A DNA stretch of 64,000 nt from Pragia fontium DSM 5563 = ATCC 49100 (GCF_900112475.1 NZ_FOLW01000001.1:434001-498000), one strand, 5' to 3'. Shown: positions 38,740-48,545, counted from the stretch's first letter. The notes: generated from the letters alone by a model not told the origin. Program-made: numbers and translations.

Positions 38740-39050
38740 AGAAATTCTGTTTTATGTCGATCGCAGTTAATTACGCACTATATAGCCCAAATAATTCAAG
38801 TAGCGGTCAGACAGCCAAGAGTCCCCTGCAACGTGAAGTATGACGGGTATACAAATTCAAACCGGCATAATACCTTATATTAGACAAATCCTTAAACAAT
38901 CCCTGATGAGCAATCACTCTAAGCTCACTATTTATTACTCTAATCAGGTAAAGATAAATCATTATCTCAAGTTACGGTTTACTCTGGCGGTCGTCTGTGC
39001 TGGAATCACCCCCATATTATTTTCTATCCGGGAAACATCACACTTATATG
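38740..39050. other. Divergent intergenic region trmB / mutY
   Basis: 311 bases with promoters for both genes; no repeat or further gene is recognised. The mutY frame is open from 38997 without family similarity upstream of 39048. Confidence 0.45.
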
Positions 39051-40103
39051 ATGCAAGCGAAACCATTTGCACAGGCAGTTTTGAACTGGTACCAACAATA
39101 CGGTCGAAAAACCCTTCCCTGGCAAATTGAAAAAACGCCGTATCATGTCTGGTTATCCGAGGTGATGTTGCAACAAACTCAAGTTGCTACCGTTATTCCC
39201 TATTTTCAGCGTTTTATTGCTAAATTTCCCGATATTAATTCGCTGGCCGCTGCGCCAACCGATGAGGTGTTACATCTCTGGACAGGACTAGGCTATTACG
39301 CCAGAGCACGTAACCTGCATAAAGCCGCCAAAAAAATCGCTCAAGAACATGGCGGTATTTTCCCCACAGATTTCGACACGGTTTTCGACCTACCGGGTAT
39401 TGGGCGTTCTACCGCCGGTGCTATCCTCTCGCTATCCCTTAATCAGCACTACCCTATTCTTGACGGTAACGTAAAACGGGTCATTGCTCGCTGTTATGCC
39501 GTTGAAGGCTGGCCGGGTAAAAAAGAGGTTGAAAAACGCCTGTGGGATCTCAGTAGCGAAGTCACACCAGCCCAAGGCGTTGCCCAGTTTAATCAGGCGA
39601 TGATGGACTTAGGCGCGATGGTCTGTACTCGTTCCAAGCCGAAATGCGAGCTCTGCCCGTTAAACAACGGCTGTATTGCCTATGCCAACCAAAGCTGGTC
39701 AGCTTATCCGGGTAAAAAACCGAAACAGCAAATCCCAGAAAGAAACGCGTGGTTCCTGTTACTCAAGAACAATGATAAAGTCTGGCTGGAACAACGACCG
39801 GATGTCGGACTCTGGGGCGGCCTTTACTGTTTTCCACAATTCAGTGATGAGGCTACCATGTCGCAATGGCTGGAACAGCGCGGCATGTCGGCTAAAAATT
39901 TAAAGCAGCAGATCGCTTTTCGTCATACTTTTAGCCACTTCCATCTGGATATTATCCCGATGTTACTCGACGCTATCCCGGATAAGCGCTGTTTGGATCA
40001 ACCCAACGGCCTCTGGTATAACCTGGCGCAGCCACCCTCCGTTGGTTTGGCAACGCCCGTTGAACGATTACTCAATCAGCTTAGAAATGAACACGAGGAT
40101 TAA
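39051..40103 (+). CDS. mutY: Adenine DNA glycosylase
   Basis: MutY removes adenine mispaired with 8-oxoguanine. 350 residues, as in E. coli. Visible are the catalytic E37 in [12 protein letters not shown], the helix-hairpin-helix [12 protein letters not shown] with the downstream catalytic Asp in LDGNVKR, the [4Fe-4S] ligands in [17 protein letters not shown], and the C-terminal MutT-like domain ([24 protein letters not shown]). Start: MQAKPF at 39051 matches E. coli MQASQF; the adjacent ATG 39048 is equally possible. It heads mutY-yggX-mltC. Confidence 0.97.
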   Translation: MQAKPFAQAVLNWYQQYGRKTLPWQIEKTPYHVWLSEVMLQQTQVATVIPYFQRFIAKFPDINSLAAAPTDEVLHLWTGLGYYARARNLHKAAKKIAQEHGGIFPTDFDTVFDLPGIGRSTAGAILSLSLNQHYPILDGNVKRVIARCYAVEGWPGKKEVEKRLWDLSSEVTPAQGVAQFNQAMMDLGAMVCTRSKPKCELCPLNNGCIAYANQSWSAYPGKKPKQQIPERNAWFLLLKNNDKVWLEQRPDVGLWGGLYCFPQFSDEATMSQWLEQRGMSAKNLKQQIAFRHTFSHFHLDIIPMLLDAIPDKRCLDQPNGLWYNLAQPPSVGLATPVERLLNQLRNEHED

Positions 40104-40105
40104 GC

Positions 40106-40378
40106 ATGAGCAGAACCATTTTCTGTCGTTACCTGCAAAAAGAAGCCGAAGGGCAAGACTTCCAGCTTTATCCCGGTGACCTAGGCAAACGCATTTTCAA
40201 TGAAATATCTAAAGAAGCATGGTCACAGTGGATGACAAAACAGACTATGCTTATCAATGAGAAAAAATTGAATATGATGGATCCGGAGCATCGCAAGCTC
40301 CTTGAACAAGAGATGACCAATTTTCTGTTCGAAGGCAAAGACGTCCAAATTGATGGATATACGCCACCTAGCCAATAA
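40106..40378 (+). CDS. yggX: Fe(II)-trafficking / Fe-S protection protein YggX
   Basis: 90 residues (E. coli 91): [20 protein letters not shown] with the single conserved Cys7, [21 protein letters not shown] and [12 protein letters not shown]. YggX protects iron-sulfur clusters from oxidation and is SoxRS-controlled in E. coli. It follows mutY (an Fe-S enzyme) by two bases. Confidence 0.97.
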   Translation: MSRTIFCRYLQKEAEGQDFQLYPGDLGKRIFNEISKEAWSQWMTKQTMLINEKKLNMMDPEHRKLLEQEMTNFLFEGKDVQIDGYTPPSQ

Positions 40379-40410
40379 TCTTTATTTTTAAATAGTGCAC
40401 CATCAGAAAA

Positions 40411-41496
40411 ATGATCATTAACTTTAAAAAAATCTGTGCGTTACTGCTGGTAACGCCTTTACTGTTTTCCTGCGGTGGTAAGAAACCCAAGGTTAACACC
40501 GACCAATATATTAAAGATACCAATGCCTTCGATATTCTGATGGGGCAGTTTGCCCACAACGTAGAGAATATCTGGGGCATGAGTGAAGTCCTGATCGCCG
40601 GTCCAAAAGACTATGTGAAATACACCGATCAGTACCGCACCCGCAGCCATATCAACTTTGATGCCGGTACGATTACCGTGGAAACGCTGTCTCCGGAAGA
40701 TCCTGTTGGGAGTCTGCGCCAAACGATTATTGCCACCCTGTTGATGGGTGAAGATCCACAAACTACCGACCTCTACTCTGACGTAAACGACATCCAAATC
40801 AGCAAAGAGCCGTTTCTGTACGGTCAGGTGTTAGATCAGGACGGGAATACCATTCGTTGGCAATGGCGTGCCTCCCACTTTGCCGATTATCTGTTACAGA
40901 CCAAACTGCAAAAACGCACCGTTGGCCTCCGTGTGATCTGGTCGGTGAATATCCCACTGGTGCCAAACCACTTGGATAAGCGTGCGCATAAGTATCTGTC
41001 TTATGTACGTAAAGCATCGCAAAAATACAAAGTGGAAGAATCACTGATTTTGGCGATTATGCAAACCGAATCCAGCTTTAACCCATACGCCGTCAGCCGT
41101 TCAGATGCGCTGGGTCTGATGCAGGTAGTACAGCATACCGCCGGTCAAGACGTCTTTAAAATGCAGGGTAAATCAGGCAACCCAAGCCGTAATTATCTGT
41201 TCGACCCAGAAAGCAATATCGACACCGGTACCGCTTATCTGGCTATTTTGCAGAACAACTATTTGGGTGCCATTACTAACCCAACCTCACGTCGTTATGC
41301 GGTTATTACCGCCTATAACGGCGGTGCGGGCAGCGTATTAAAGGTGTTCTCCAGCGATCGTAATAAAGCGCCGGATGTGATTAACCGTATGTCACCGGGG
41401 GATGTGTACCAAACCTTGACCACTAAGCATCCGTCGGCGGAATCGCGTAACTATCTGTATAAAGTGAATACCGCACAGAAGAATTACCGACGCTAA
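40411..41496 (+). CDS. mltC: Membrane-bound lytic murein transglycosylase C
   Basis: 361 residues (E. coli 359): a lipoprotein signal ending LLFSC21, then an N-terminal DUF3393 domain and a C-terminal SLT domain with catalytic Glu in [19 protein letters not shown] and the GLMQV and [10 protein letters not shown] motifs. It cleaves peptidoglycan glycan strands at the outer membrane, forming anhydro-muropeptides. It follows yggX, as in K-12. Confidence 0.97.
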   Translation: MIINFKKICALLLVTPLLFSCGGKKPKVNTDQYIKDTNAFDILMGQFAHNVENIWGMSEVLIAGPKDYVKYTDQYRTRSHINFDAGTITVETLSPEDPVGSLRQTIIATLLMGEDPQTTDLYSDVNDIQISKEPFLYGQVLDQDGNTIRWQWRASHFADYLLQTKLQKRTVGLRVIWSVNIPLVPNHLDKRAHKYLSYVRKASQKYKVEESLILAIMQTESSFNPYAVSRSDALGLMQVVQHTAGQDVFKMQGKSGNPSRNYLFDPESNIDTGTAYLAILQNNYLGAITNPTSRRYAVITAYNGGAGSVLKVFSSDRNKAPDVINRMSPGDVYQTLTTKHPSAESRNYLYKVNTAQKNYRR

Positions 41497-41557
41497 CACC
41501 AATCTTCAGGCCACTGACAAACGGTGGCCTGAAACCCAACAATTAAGGAATATCGCT

Positions 41558-41695
41558 ATGGGTGGCATCAGCTTACCTCAAATTATCGGCATTGCAGTCG
41601 CCGTTGGCATTGTTATCTTCTGGCAAAAGCGCCAGCGTGACAAAGCTACCGCGCTACGCAAGCAGCAAGATAACCAGCAAAACAGTCAGGATTAA
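41558..41695 (+). CDS. 45-residue TatA-like single-helix membrane mini-protein
   Basis: A small gene with its own ribosome site (TTAAGGAA seven bases before ATG 41558). The product begins MGGISLPQIIGIAVAVGIVI, which resembles the start of E. coli TatA (MGGISIWQLLIIAVIVVLLF), including MGGIS at 1-5 and the polar Q8 in the membrane helix. After F21-W22, where TatA has F-G and an amphipathic helix, this protein has only a short charged tail (KRQRDKATALRKQQDNQQ, residues 24-41). It therefore has the transmembrane part of TatA without the amphipathic domain. It lies 61 bases after mltC and 80 before yggC. Whether it interacts with the Tat system is untested; the similarity could be convergent. Confidence 0.7.
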   Translation: MGGISLPQIIGIAVAVGIVIFWQKRQRDKATALRKQQDNQQNSQD

Positions 41696-41775
41696 TCATG
41701 TTTTAATGACAAAAATTCAATGACAAAAATAATGCTATTCGCTCAGGTTGATAGCGTTATTCAAGGAGCTTGTCG

Positions 41776-42501
41776 ATGAATGTGGAATTGAATGTTAATG
41801 GACTCAGCTATATCGCCTCATTTCCAGACCAAGATATACGCGAACTACACCTGCCGCTACTGCGCAAATTAACCGCATTACAACAGCAAAAAAAACGGCG
41901 CTTGATTGTCTTTCTGGCTGCGCCTCCCGGTATTGGTAAATCAACCCTGACCTGCTTCTGGCAAACCTTATCCCATCAGCATATCGAGTTGCAGAACCTT
42001 CAGGGACTGCCCATGGATGGCTTTCACCACTATAACAGCTATCTGGATGAACATAATCTACGCGCCAGAAAAGGCGCTCCGGACACTTACGATCTGGGGC
42101 TGCTGAAGGACTATTTAAAACAGTTAAATCAGCCGGAACCCTGCTGGCCTAGTTACGATCGTAACCTGCACGACCCCATTCAAAATGCTATTCAGGTCAC
42201 CGCTCCCATTGTGGTGGTAGAAGGTAATTGGTTACTACTCAAAGAACCGGGATGGCAAGAGCTGATACATTATTGTGATTACAGCATTTTTATCGGTAGT
42301 CCAATTGAAAACCTGAAGCAGCGCCTGATTAATCGCAAAATGAAGGGCGGATTGCGCCATGCTGATGCAGAAAACTTCTTTGAAAACTCCGACAGTTTGA
42401 ATGTAAAACGGGTTTTGGCCAACAGTCAGCGCGCTGATTTAACCTTAATGATGCTGGAAGATGGTTCATATCGTCCAGTGGGCAGCCATAGCACCCTGTA
42501 A
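41776..42501 (+). CDS. yggC: P-loop nucleoside/nucleotide kinase family protein YggC
   Basis: 241 residues resembling E. coli YggC (237): Walker A APPGIGKST at 49-57, LPMDGFHHYNSYLDEHNLRARKG-type substrate region (about 79-101), PSYDRNLHDPI, and VVVEGNWLLL with a Walker B-like Glu, then the lid RLINRKMKGGL. The family belongs to the uridine kinase/pantothenate kinase group, and its substrate is unknown. The start chosen is ATG 41776 with AAGGAG eight bases upstream; a TTG two codons earlier is not needed. In K-12 yggC lies in another cluster with yggD and yggF, so its place here differs. Confidence 0.88.
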   Translation: MNVELNVNGLSYIASFPDQDIRELHLPLLRKLTALQQQKKRRLIVFLAAPPGIGKSTLTCFWQTLSHQHIELQNLQGLPMDGFHHYNSYLDEHNLRARKGAPDTYDLGLLKDYLKQLNQPEPCWPSYDRNLHDPIQNAIQVTAPIVVVEGNWLLLKEPGWQELIHYCDYSIFIGSPIENLKQRLINRKMKGGLRHADAENFFENSDSLNVKRVLANSQRADLTLMMLEDGSYRPVGSHSTL

Positions 42502-42536
42502 AGACGATCATTTGGCTCTGACCGAACAACTAAAAT

Positions 42537-42563
42537 ATGGCTCCCGGCTTGTTCGGGAGCCAT
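42537..42563 (+). terminator. Hairpin after yggC
   Basis: Perfect stem ATGGCTCCCG / CGGGAGCCAT with a seven-base loop; no T-run follows, so termination strength is uncertain. The remaining 250 bases to the antiporter gene show no other feature. Confidence 0.6.
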
Positions 42564-42815
42564 GATAAAACATTGAAATAGCCTGAATATAGCACGCCAG
42601 ATACAAGGTTAAGTCTCTACTATCAATTGAAATCACCAAAAAACTCACAGAGCGTTCGCTAAAATAAGTCATATGTGTCATGGTTCTTCACTTCAAACGC
42701 AGTATATTCTCCAATGAACCAGATTAACCCCCGCACTCTCTTTGACAGGCAGGCTAAGTTTTTGCTCAAATACCGCAACGTGTCTACTTACCCCATCCGC
42801 TATTGGAGTAACCTG

Positions 42816-44234
42816 ATGTCTCATCAGTCATTATTAAAATTATTATGTCTCTTCTTTGGCCTCTTAACCCCGGTTGTTGGGTTCGCCGCAGATATTGATG
42901 GTTCAACGCTTAGTCTGGCTTGGGGAATTCCGTTTGTCGGCATTTTGCTCTCTATCGCTCTTTGCCCGTTAATTATCCCAACCATTTGGCATCATCACTT
43001 TGGCAAAATTACCGCACTCTGGTCGGTACTGTTTCTGATTCCATTTACCATGACCTTTGGTATGGATCTCAGCGTAGGTTTGGTTTCCCATGCCATGCTG
43101 GCGGAATACATCCCATTTATTATTCTATTACTGTCGCTATTTACCGTTTCAGGCGGCATTTTGGTCAAAGGTAACCTGCACGGTTCACCCAAGCTGAATA
43201 CCGCCCTGTTGGCTATTGGCGCGGTATTAGCCTCACTGATGGGAACCACCGGCGCTGCGATGCTGTTAATCCGTCCGCTAATTCGCGCCAACGATAATCG
43301 CAAACATCGGGTTCACGTCATTATTTTCTTTATCTTTCTGGTGGCCAATATTGGCGGCGGCCTGACACCTCTCGGCGATCCACCGCTGTTTATCGGCTTT
43401 TTGAAGGGAGTAGACTTCTTCTGGACTGCTCAGCATATGCTATTACCGGTATTTATCTGTACGGCGGTATTACTGGTGCTGTTCTATCTGGTCGATAGCT
43501 ATTACTACAAACGTGAAGATGAACTTGAACCACGGGATCCAACACCTGACTCAAAATTACGTCTATACGGTAAATTTAATTTTATTCTGCTATTAGCCAT
43601 CGTTGGCAGCGTATTACTCTCCGGCTTCTGGAAACCCGGTATCGAGATCACTCTACTCGGCGTTCATATGGGGCTACAGGATATTAGCCGCGATGTTCTA
43701 CTGTTGGTCATCGCCGGTCTCTCTATGCTGTTTACCGCGAAGCAGATTCGCTCTGCCAACCAGTTTAACTGGGAGCCGATTCTGGAAGTGGGTAAATTAT
43801 TTGCCGGTATCTTTATTACCATAGGCCCGGTATTGGCAATACTGCGTGCCGGTCAGGAAGGCCATATGGCGGGCTTAGTCGCGATGGTGTCTGACTCGCA
43901 AGGGGCACCGATTAACGCCATGTATTTCTGGCTGTCTGGCGCGCTATCTGGCTTCTTAGACAATGCACCAACCTATCTGGTGTTCTTTAACCTAGCTGCC
44001 GGTGATGCAGCGACGCTGATGGGCCCACTTCAACAGACTTTACTGGCTATCTCTATGGGTTCCGTGTTTATGGGCGCGCTGACCTATATTGGTAATGCAC
44101 CAAACTTTATGGTGAAGAGCATCGCCACCCAAAGCGGCATTAAGATGCCGAGCTTCTTTGGCTATATGAAGTGGTCATTCGGTATTTTAATCCCGTTGTT
44201 CTTAATTTTGACCGGTATTTTCTTTCTGGTTTGA
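42816..44234 (+). CDS. NhaD-type / citrate-family sodium:proton antiporter
   Basis: 472 residues with about 12 membrane segments and an N-terminal hydrophobic signal-like stretch (KLLCLFFGLLTPVVGFAA). Ion transporter superfamily landmarks: GTTGAAMLLIRPLIRAN, ANIGGGLTPLGDPPLFIGFL (a typical re-entrant G-D-P-P loop), LSGALSGFLDNAPTYLVFFN, and TYIGNAPNFMVKSIA. The GDPP and DNAPT motifs are those of NhaD/ArsB-like carriers. A Na+/H+ exchange role is likely but not proven. Start ATG 42816 with TTGGAG upstream; the frame extends 47 codons further without hydrophobic or family features. Confidence 0.85.
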   Translation: MSHQSLLKLLCLFFGLLTPVVGFAADIDGSTLSLAWGIPFVGILLSIALCPLIIPTIWHHHFGKITALWSVLFLIPFTMTFGMDLSVGLVSHAMLAEYIPFIILLLSLFTVSGGILVKGNLHGSPKLNTALLAIGAVLASLMGTTGAAMLLIRPLIRANDNRKHRVHVIIFFIFLVANIGGGLTPLGDPPLFIGFLKGVDFFWTAQHMLLPVFICTAVLLVLFYLVDSYYYKREDELEPRDPTPDSKLRLYGKFNFILLLAIVGSVLLSGFWKPGIEITLLGVHMGLQDISRDVLLLVIAGLSMLFTAKQIRSANQFNWEPILEVGKLFAGIFITIGPVLAILRAGQEGHMAGLVAMVSDSQGAPINAMYFWLSGALSGFLDNAPTYLVFFNLAAGDAATLMGPLQQTLLAISMGSVFMGALTYIGNAPNFMVKSIATQSGIKMPSFFGYMKWSFGILIPLFLILTGIFFLV

Positions 44235-44303
44235 TTATCGAGGGGGTTGAAGAACCTGAGATAAATCATGCAATGGCAATTGGTTAAGAAAGTGCCAAAC
44301 GTT

Positions 44304-44597
44304 AGTTTTATTTGTTGCCCTTTTATTGAGCGCTGGAATTCAGCCGACAACTGAGTGAGGGAGCACGCCCATCAGGGATGATGGGCGAGGCGCTGCTTCG
44401 TCTGGAACGAATCAGCGCCGGTGCGTTAACCCGAACGAAGGAGGAGGGCAGTCGCCGAAGGCGGCCTGGATTCAGGGGCGAAGGCGCGGAGTGCAGAGGC
44501 GCTCGCCTTAGCGCCTCTGCTCGGCCACGTGCACCCACGTTGATTCATTCTCTGTACTGATAGTGGACGAAACTTTCGCTGTCATTAAACTTAACTA
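44304..44597 (+). repeat. Dispersed intergenic repeat family A, copy 2 (long form)
   Basis: Shares both ends with copy 1 (AGCGCTGGAATTCAGCCGAC at the left, CTGTACTGATAGTGGACGAA at the right). It carries about 150 extra GC-rich bases in the middle, including an 11-bp hairpin GCAGAGGCGCT/AGCGCCTCTGC (44493-44520) and CTCGGCCACGTGC. It fills the gap between the antiporter gene and the zinc-ribbon gene. A 60-codon open frame inside is a by-product of GC-richness. Confidence 0.8.
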
Positions 44598-44621
44598 ACC
44601 ATCAGCAGATTATTTCAACTA

Positions 44622-45206
44622 TCAATAACCAACCATCGCCGACATTGAAACCATAATAATCACAAACAATATACCAAACGCAATCAGTGCTCCAGCCAGA
44701 TTGGTTCCGCCTTTAGCGGCTAATGCCGGAACGATATCATCGCCTTTGGCCACAGCCAGGGTTTCGGCAATTTTCTTATCCATATGCTGTTTATAGAGCT
44801 TATTTGCCAGCATACCGGCACCAATCCCCAAAGCGATGCTGGTTACGTTCATCATGGCTTCAGATACTCCCATTAGTGATTCAATCACCGTCAGCAAAAA
44901 GCCAAGTCCCAAGTAAATCGCCGCGTATCCGTACATTTTGCGATAAATAAACCAGAACACGCCCAGAAAGAACGCCGCCCAGTTCCAGCCTTTAGGAATA
45001 TCCTGCCCCTGCGGGAAGAAAGAATAATACTTACTGCCAACAAAAATTTTCGAATATTCATTGGTTGCCGCGGCTGGCGTACTCTGAGCGGTACCGGTAA
45101 TAACGTCAGAAACCGCATAAGGATTTACCGAAGCTGACTCATCACATACCACGCATTCGCCGTTATCATTAACCGACATATTTCCACATTTCGAACACTT
45201 ATCCAT
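44622..45206 (-). CDS. Zinc-ribbon membrane protein, DUF2628-like
   Basis: 194 residues. The N-terminal four-cysteine zinc ribbon has C4, C7, C18 and C21 (CSKCGNM and CVVCDES). A linker and a DUF2628-type membrane region follow: PKGWNWAAFFLGVFWFIYRKMYG near residues 73-95 and two further hydrophobic segments up to residue 135. A last membrane helix is at 168-192. Function unknown; DUF2628 proteins are small inner membrane proteins. Its gene is followed on its strand by the dispersed repeat A, and a hairpin separates it from marC. Confidence 0.8.
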   Translation of the reverse strand: MDKCSKCGNMSVNDNGECVVCDESASVNPYAVSDVITGTAQSTPAAATNEYSKIFVGSKYYSFFPQGQDIPKGWNWAAFFLGVFWFIYRKMYGYAAIYLGLGFLLTVIESLMGVSEAMMNVTSIALGIGAGMLANKLYKQHMDKKIAETLAVAKGDDIVPALAAKGGTNLAGALIAFGILFVIIMVSMSAMVGY

Positions 45207-45307
45207 GACATCTTCCCGTATTTATCGCAGTTTATTCTCTGCCGTTCACATCGCCGGATAGCAAAAATCGGGCTTATAGTATCGTTCATAGGTGGGGTTT
45301 TCAATAA

Positions 45308-45340
45308 AACCACCGTGCTGATAAGCTCAGCACGGTGGTT
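45308..45340 (-). terminator. Terminator of marC
   Basis: Perfect 14-bp stem AACCACCGTGCTGA / TCAGCACGGTGGTT with a five-base loop, about 75 bases beyond the marC stop, followed on the minus strand by TTATTG. Confidence 0.8.
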
Positions 45341-45415
45341 GAATATCTGAAGTTTTTTATCTCTGCGTACAGATAATCATTAGAGGAATAGCATCAAAAC
45401 AGCGAAGATATACGA

Positions 45416-46099
45416 TTAAGCACCGGGGTAAGTCTTAATCAATTCAAATACCCCGTTAATAATAAATTGGATACCCATACACACCAGTAAAAAGCCCATC
45501 ACCCGAGAAATAGCTTCAATACCGCTTCGGCCAACGCGCTGCATAATCATTCCGGAGCTACGTAGGCTGATCCACAATATCAGTGCCAATATCAGGCTGG
45601 TGGCAATCACCGAGCCATAAACAACCCATTCACTGTAGTCCAACACCTGATGCCAGGTTGATGCCGCGGAAATCACCATAGCGATAGTTCCCGGCCCCGC
45701 AGTACTCGGCATGGCAATAGGCACAAAGGCGATATTCTGGGTGGCGGGTTTGATTACCTTAGCGCCCTCGCCCTCTTTGTGTTCCAGAATTTTATGAGCA
45801 CTCGGCGGCGGAAACAGCATTCTAAAACCAAGATAAGCCACAATCAGACCGCCGGCGATACGCAAACCGGGAATAGAAATGCCGAATAACTTCATGACTA
45901 CTTCACCACAGAAGAATGAAATAATCAGAATCAAAAAGACATAAAACGAGGACATCATCGCCTGACTGTTCCGCTCTTCCCGGCTCATATCTCCGCTAAG
46001 GCTAAGAAACAGAGCGACAGATGTCAGCGGGTTAGTCAAAGGAATCAGCAATACCAGCCCCAGACCAATCAGGTGTAACATTTGCAAAATGGCATCCAT
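45416..46099 (-). CDS. marC: MarC-family inner membrane protein
   Basis: 227 residues (E. coli MarC 221) with six predicted helices: GLVLLIPLTNPLTSVALFLSL, GISIPGLRIAGGLIVAYLGFRMLFP, NIAFVPIAMPSTAGPGTIAM and GIEAISRVMGFLLVCMGIQFIING. It is nearer to MarC than to YhgN. Despite the name it is not involved in multiple antibiotic resistance; function unknown. It is the last core gene before tRNA-Phe. Confidence 0.92.
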   Translation of the reverse strand: MDAILQMLHLIGLGLVLLIPLTNPLTSVALFLSLSGDMSREERNSQAMMSSFYVFLILIISFFCGEVVMKLFGISIPGLRIAGGLIVAYLGFRMLFPPPSAHKILEHKEGEGAKVIKPATQNIAFVPIAMPSTAGPGTIAMVISAASTWHQVLDYSEWVVYGSVIATSLILALILWISLRSSGMIMQRVGRSGIEAISRVMGFLLVCMGIQFIINGVFELIKTYPGA

Positions 46100-46393
46100 T
46101 ATTATGGGCTCACTATTATTAAGTTATAAAACAATAAAACGTCAGCATTAACCTGTCGGCTAAAACCAACGCGATGCCGTACACAGGGCATACAAAGGAT
46201 AAGTTAACCTGACGTTATCATTCGAGCGGCCAGTATAGATAGCGCGACGGAATTAATATTAGCAACCTGAGCCTAACGCCGCATTAAGATTCTATCCGCC
46301 GGCAAATTTGGCCATTTTTTTAGATATATTGCGCGGAATTGTTTGAAAAAAAAGCAACTAATCAGCTTTTATAGCCTTACTGAATTAAAGTAT

Positions 46394-46422
46394 TTGACCT
46401 TCACCGCGTAATCCGGTTTAAT
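46394..46422 (+). promoter_or_regulatory. Sigma-70 promoter of tRNA-Phe
   Basis: TTGACC (46394-46399), a 17-base spacer, and TTTAAT (46417-46422); the tRNA begins 12 bases later. Confidence 0.75.
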
Positions 46423-46433
46423 GTCGCTCCACT

Positions 46434-46509
46434 GCCCGGATAGCTCAGTCGGTAGAGCAGGGGATTGAAAATCCCCGTGTCCTTGGTTCGATTCCGAGTC
46501 CGGGCACCA
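46434..46509 (+). tRNA. tRNA-Phe (anticodon GAA)
   Basis: 76 bases including the encoded CCA. The acceptor stem is GCCCGGA/TCCGGGC, the D-stem GCTC/GAGC, the anticodon stem GGGGA/TCCCC with loop TTGAAAA (anticodon 46467-46469), and the T-loop GGTTCGATTCC. As far as I can recall it is identical to E. coli pheU/pheV. It begins the accessory stretch at the right of the window; phe tRNAs are frequent integration sites, but no second copy of its 3' end is seen here. Confidence 0.99.
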
Positions 46510-46519
46510 TATTTAGAGA

Positions 46520-46548
46520 AATAGACGTCAATCGACGTCTATTTTTTT
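46520..46548 (+). terminator. Terminator of tRNA-Phe
   Basis: AATAGACGTC / GACGTCTATT with a four-base loop, followed by TTTTT. Confidence 0.93.
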
Positions 46549-46577
46549 ATTCAAAATTCAGTCACACTCTATCAAAA

Positions 46578-46916
<339 letters not shown>

Positions 46917-47124
46917 TCAAATAAACAAATAGCAGTTCGATAGTAGAGACAGACACTATTTACCAGAATTGTAATTCAACTTAAAAAATTTCTTATTTCG
47001 CAATAGATTAATTTTAACTACCACTTACCAATCTCTAGTTCATAACATCTTTGGTTCATAATAGATAATGGGCTTCTGAAATTTTAGGATGTCTTGGGTT
47101 GTGAGTACACACATTTTAGTTCCA

Positions 47125-47460
47125 AGTACTTTTTGAGATTTCCAGCGTCAGGTTATTCAGGGATTAATGAAATCACTCACTGTTGTATTCAGCCAGCGAT
47201 CTGTGATCTCCCTCGCTTCATTTAGTATGATGAACAGGTGAAAATCCAGTATTTCTGTCCGGTAAGTCTGGTTAAACCGTTCGAGAAACGCGTTTTACGT
47301 CAGCTTTCCCAGATTGATAAATTCTAGCATCATGCAATGGGCTGAAGACCATGCATGATGCTAGAACCAGTGATATCCGTTTCGGCCGCGATTCATCCAC
47401 ATTTTTAGTAGATACCCTCGGTTTACCACTATCCTATCCAGTACCCGAACGACCCACTTC
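47125..47460 (-). pseudogene. Decayed IS3-family transposase remnant 2 with a micro-inversion
   Basis: On the minus strand the frame reads LEFINLGKLT, stop (TAA for expected Gln), then NAFLERFNQTYRTEILDFHL, LNEAREITDRWLN, and, after a frameshift, LNNLTLEIS. This is the C-terminal part of an IS3-family transposase, with the Glu of the DDE triad in FLERFN. Upstream, weak similarity continues to about 47460. A 15-base loop (47337-47351) between perfect 15-base inverted arms reads QWAEDH on the opposite strand, which suggests local inversion. It is not colinear with remnant 1, so it is a second element or a different part of it. Confidence 0.82.
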
Positions 47461-47748
47461 TGGTGCTCTGTGAATCGGAATATAAATTTTAAAGAAAGTA
47501 TAAAAATCTATCTGCTAGTTTATTTTTATCTTCTATATTTTATATTCTAGAGAAAATCTCAACATTACTTTTTCTGCATCTCACTGACATTTGTTATTGG
47601 AAGACAGAGCCACAAATAGGATAAATCTTAATATTCTGCTGATGTTTTAAATTAGCTAATCATGGTGTGTAGTAAAACCAATAGCATTTAGTGTTACTGA
47701 CTATAACAATTTCTATTTTAAAAAAATTTCATGTAGAGGATTCATAGA

Positions 47749-48408
47749 ATGTTAACAACAAAACAGATTTCTGCAGGTATCGTAATTGGTAGCCTTTTAT
47801 TAGGTGGCTGTACTTCTAAGGTTGCTAACAATACAGAATTATCTGGTTTCTTGTCTGATTATACTCACTTGCAGAAAGTGAATAGTCCTTCAGGCCAAAC
47901 CGTATTGCGCTGGGTCGATCCTTCTGTCAATAGCAAACAATTTACTAACCTCTATTATGAGCCCATAAAATTCTATCCGACACCTAAACCAACAGCACAA
48001 ATCAGTCAGGATACCTTAAATAAAGTGCTTAGTTATACTAACCAGAACATCAAGTCTGCTTTAGGTCAGAGATTTACGCTGGTTAACAGTCCTAAAGGAG
48101 CGAATACTTTAATATTCCGAGGTGCAATTACTGGCGTAACTACTGCTAACGAAGGTCTGCAATTCTATGAAGTTATTCCTGTTGCGTTGGTTATTGCCGG
48201 AACTATGGCCGTAACCGGAAATCGAAGTCAAGATACCCAATTGTTTTTTGAAGGTCAGTTCATCAATGCAGCAACTGGAAAACCTGTATTTGAAGTTGTA
48301 CGTAAAGGCTTTGGTAAGCAATTGAATAACGACTCCCAGAAACTCACCGTGGAAGATCTGAAAAAGATTGTTACTGATATGGCTTCAGACATTACTCATT
48401 ATCAATAA
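47749..48408 (+). CDS. DUF3313-like outer-membrane lipoprotein
   Basis: 219 residues. The lipoprotein signal ends LLLGGC21 with Thr at +2, predicting outer membrane sorting. The mature protein has SGFLSDYTHLQKV and LRWVDPS, then FTNLYYEPIKFYP, and ends with EVVRKGFGKQ and LKKIVTDMASDI, which fit the DUF3313 lipoprotein family. Two conserved beta segments surround VIPVALVIAGTMAVTGNR, where the hydrophobic stretch may be buried rather than membrane-spanning. ATG 47749 has AGAGGAT upstream. It sits between the IS remnants and the autotransporter genes, transcribed toward the latter, and ends at a good terminator. Function unknown. Confidence 0.85.
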   Translation: MLTTKQISAGIVIGSLLLGGCTSKVANNTELSGFLSDYTHLQKVNSPSGQTVLRWVDPSVNSKQFTNLYYEPIKFYPTPKPTAQISQDTLNKVLSYTNQNIKSALGQRFTLVNSPKGANTLIFRGAITGVTTANEGLQFYEVIPVALVIAGTMAVTGNRSQDTQLFFEGQFINAATGKPVFEVVRKGFGKQLNNDSQKLTVEDLKKIVTDMASDITHYQ

Positions 48409-48456
48409 AATAGTGGGCAAACTTAATCCTGATATAGGTTGACCGTTTTCGACTTT

Positions 48457-48487
48457 AAAACGCCTGATGTACTTCATCGGGCGTTTT
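48457..48487 (+). terminator. Terminator of the DUF3313 lipoprotein gene
   Basis: AAAACGCCTGATG / CATCGGGCGTTTT (one G-T pair) with a short loop. Confidence 0.88.
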
Positions 48488-48545
48488 GTATGTACGTGAT
48501 GTCCGCTACCTCATCACACCACACTGCAACATAACGCGCTCATTA

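Noticed and set aside
44323..44560. 60-71-codon frames on both strands inside repeat A copy 2
   Set aside because: Low-complexity Arg/Pro/Ser translations produced by the GC-rich repeat.
46434..46509. A second attachment site copy of the tRNA-Phe 3' end
   Set aside because: I looked for the last 20-odd bases of the tRNA downstream and did not see them within the window.
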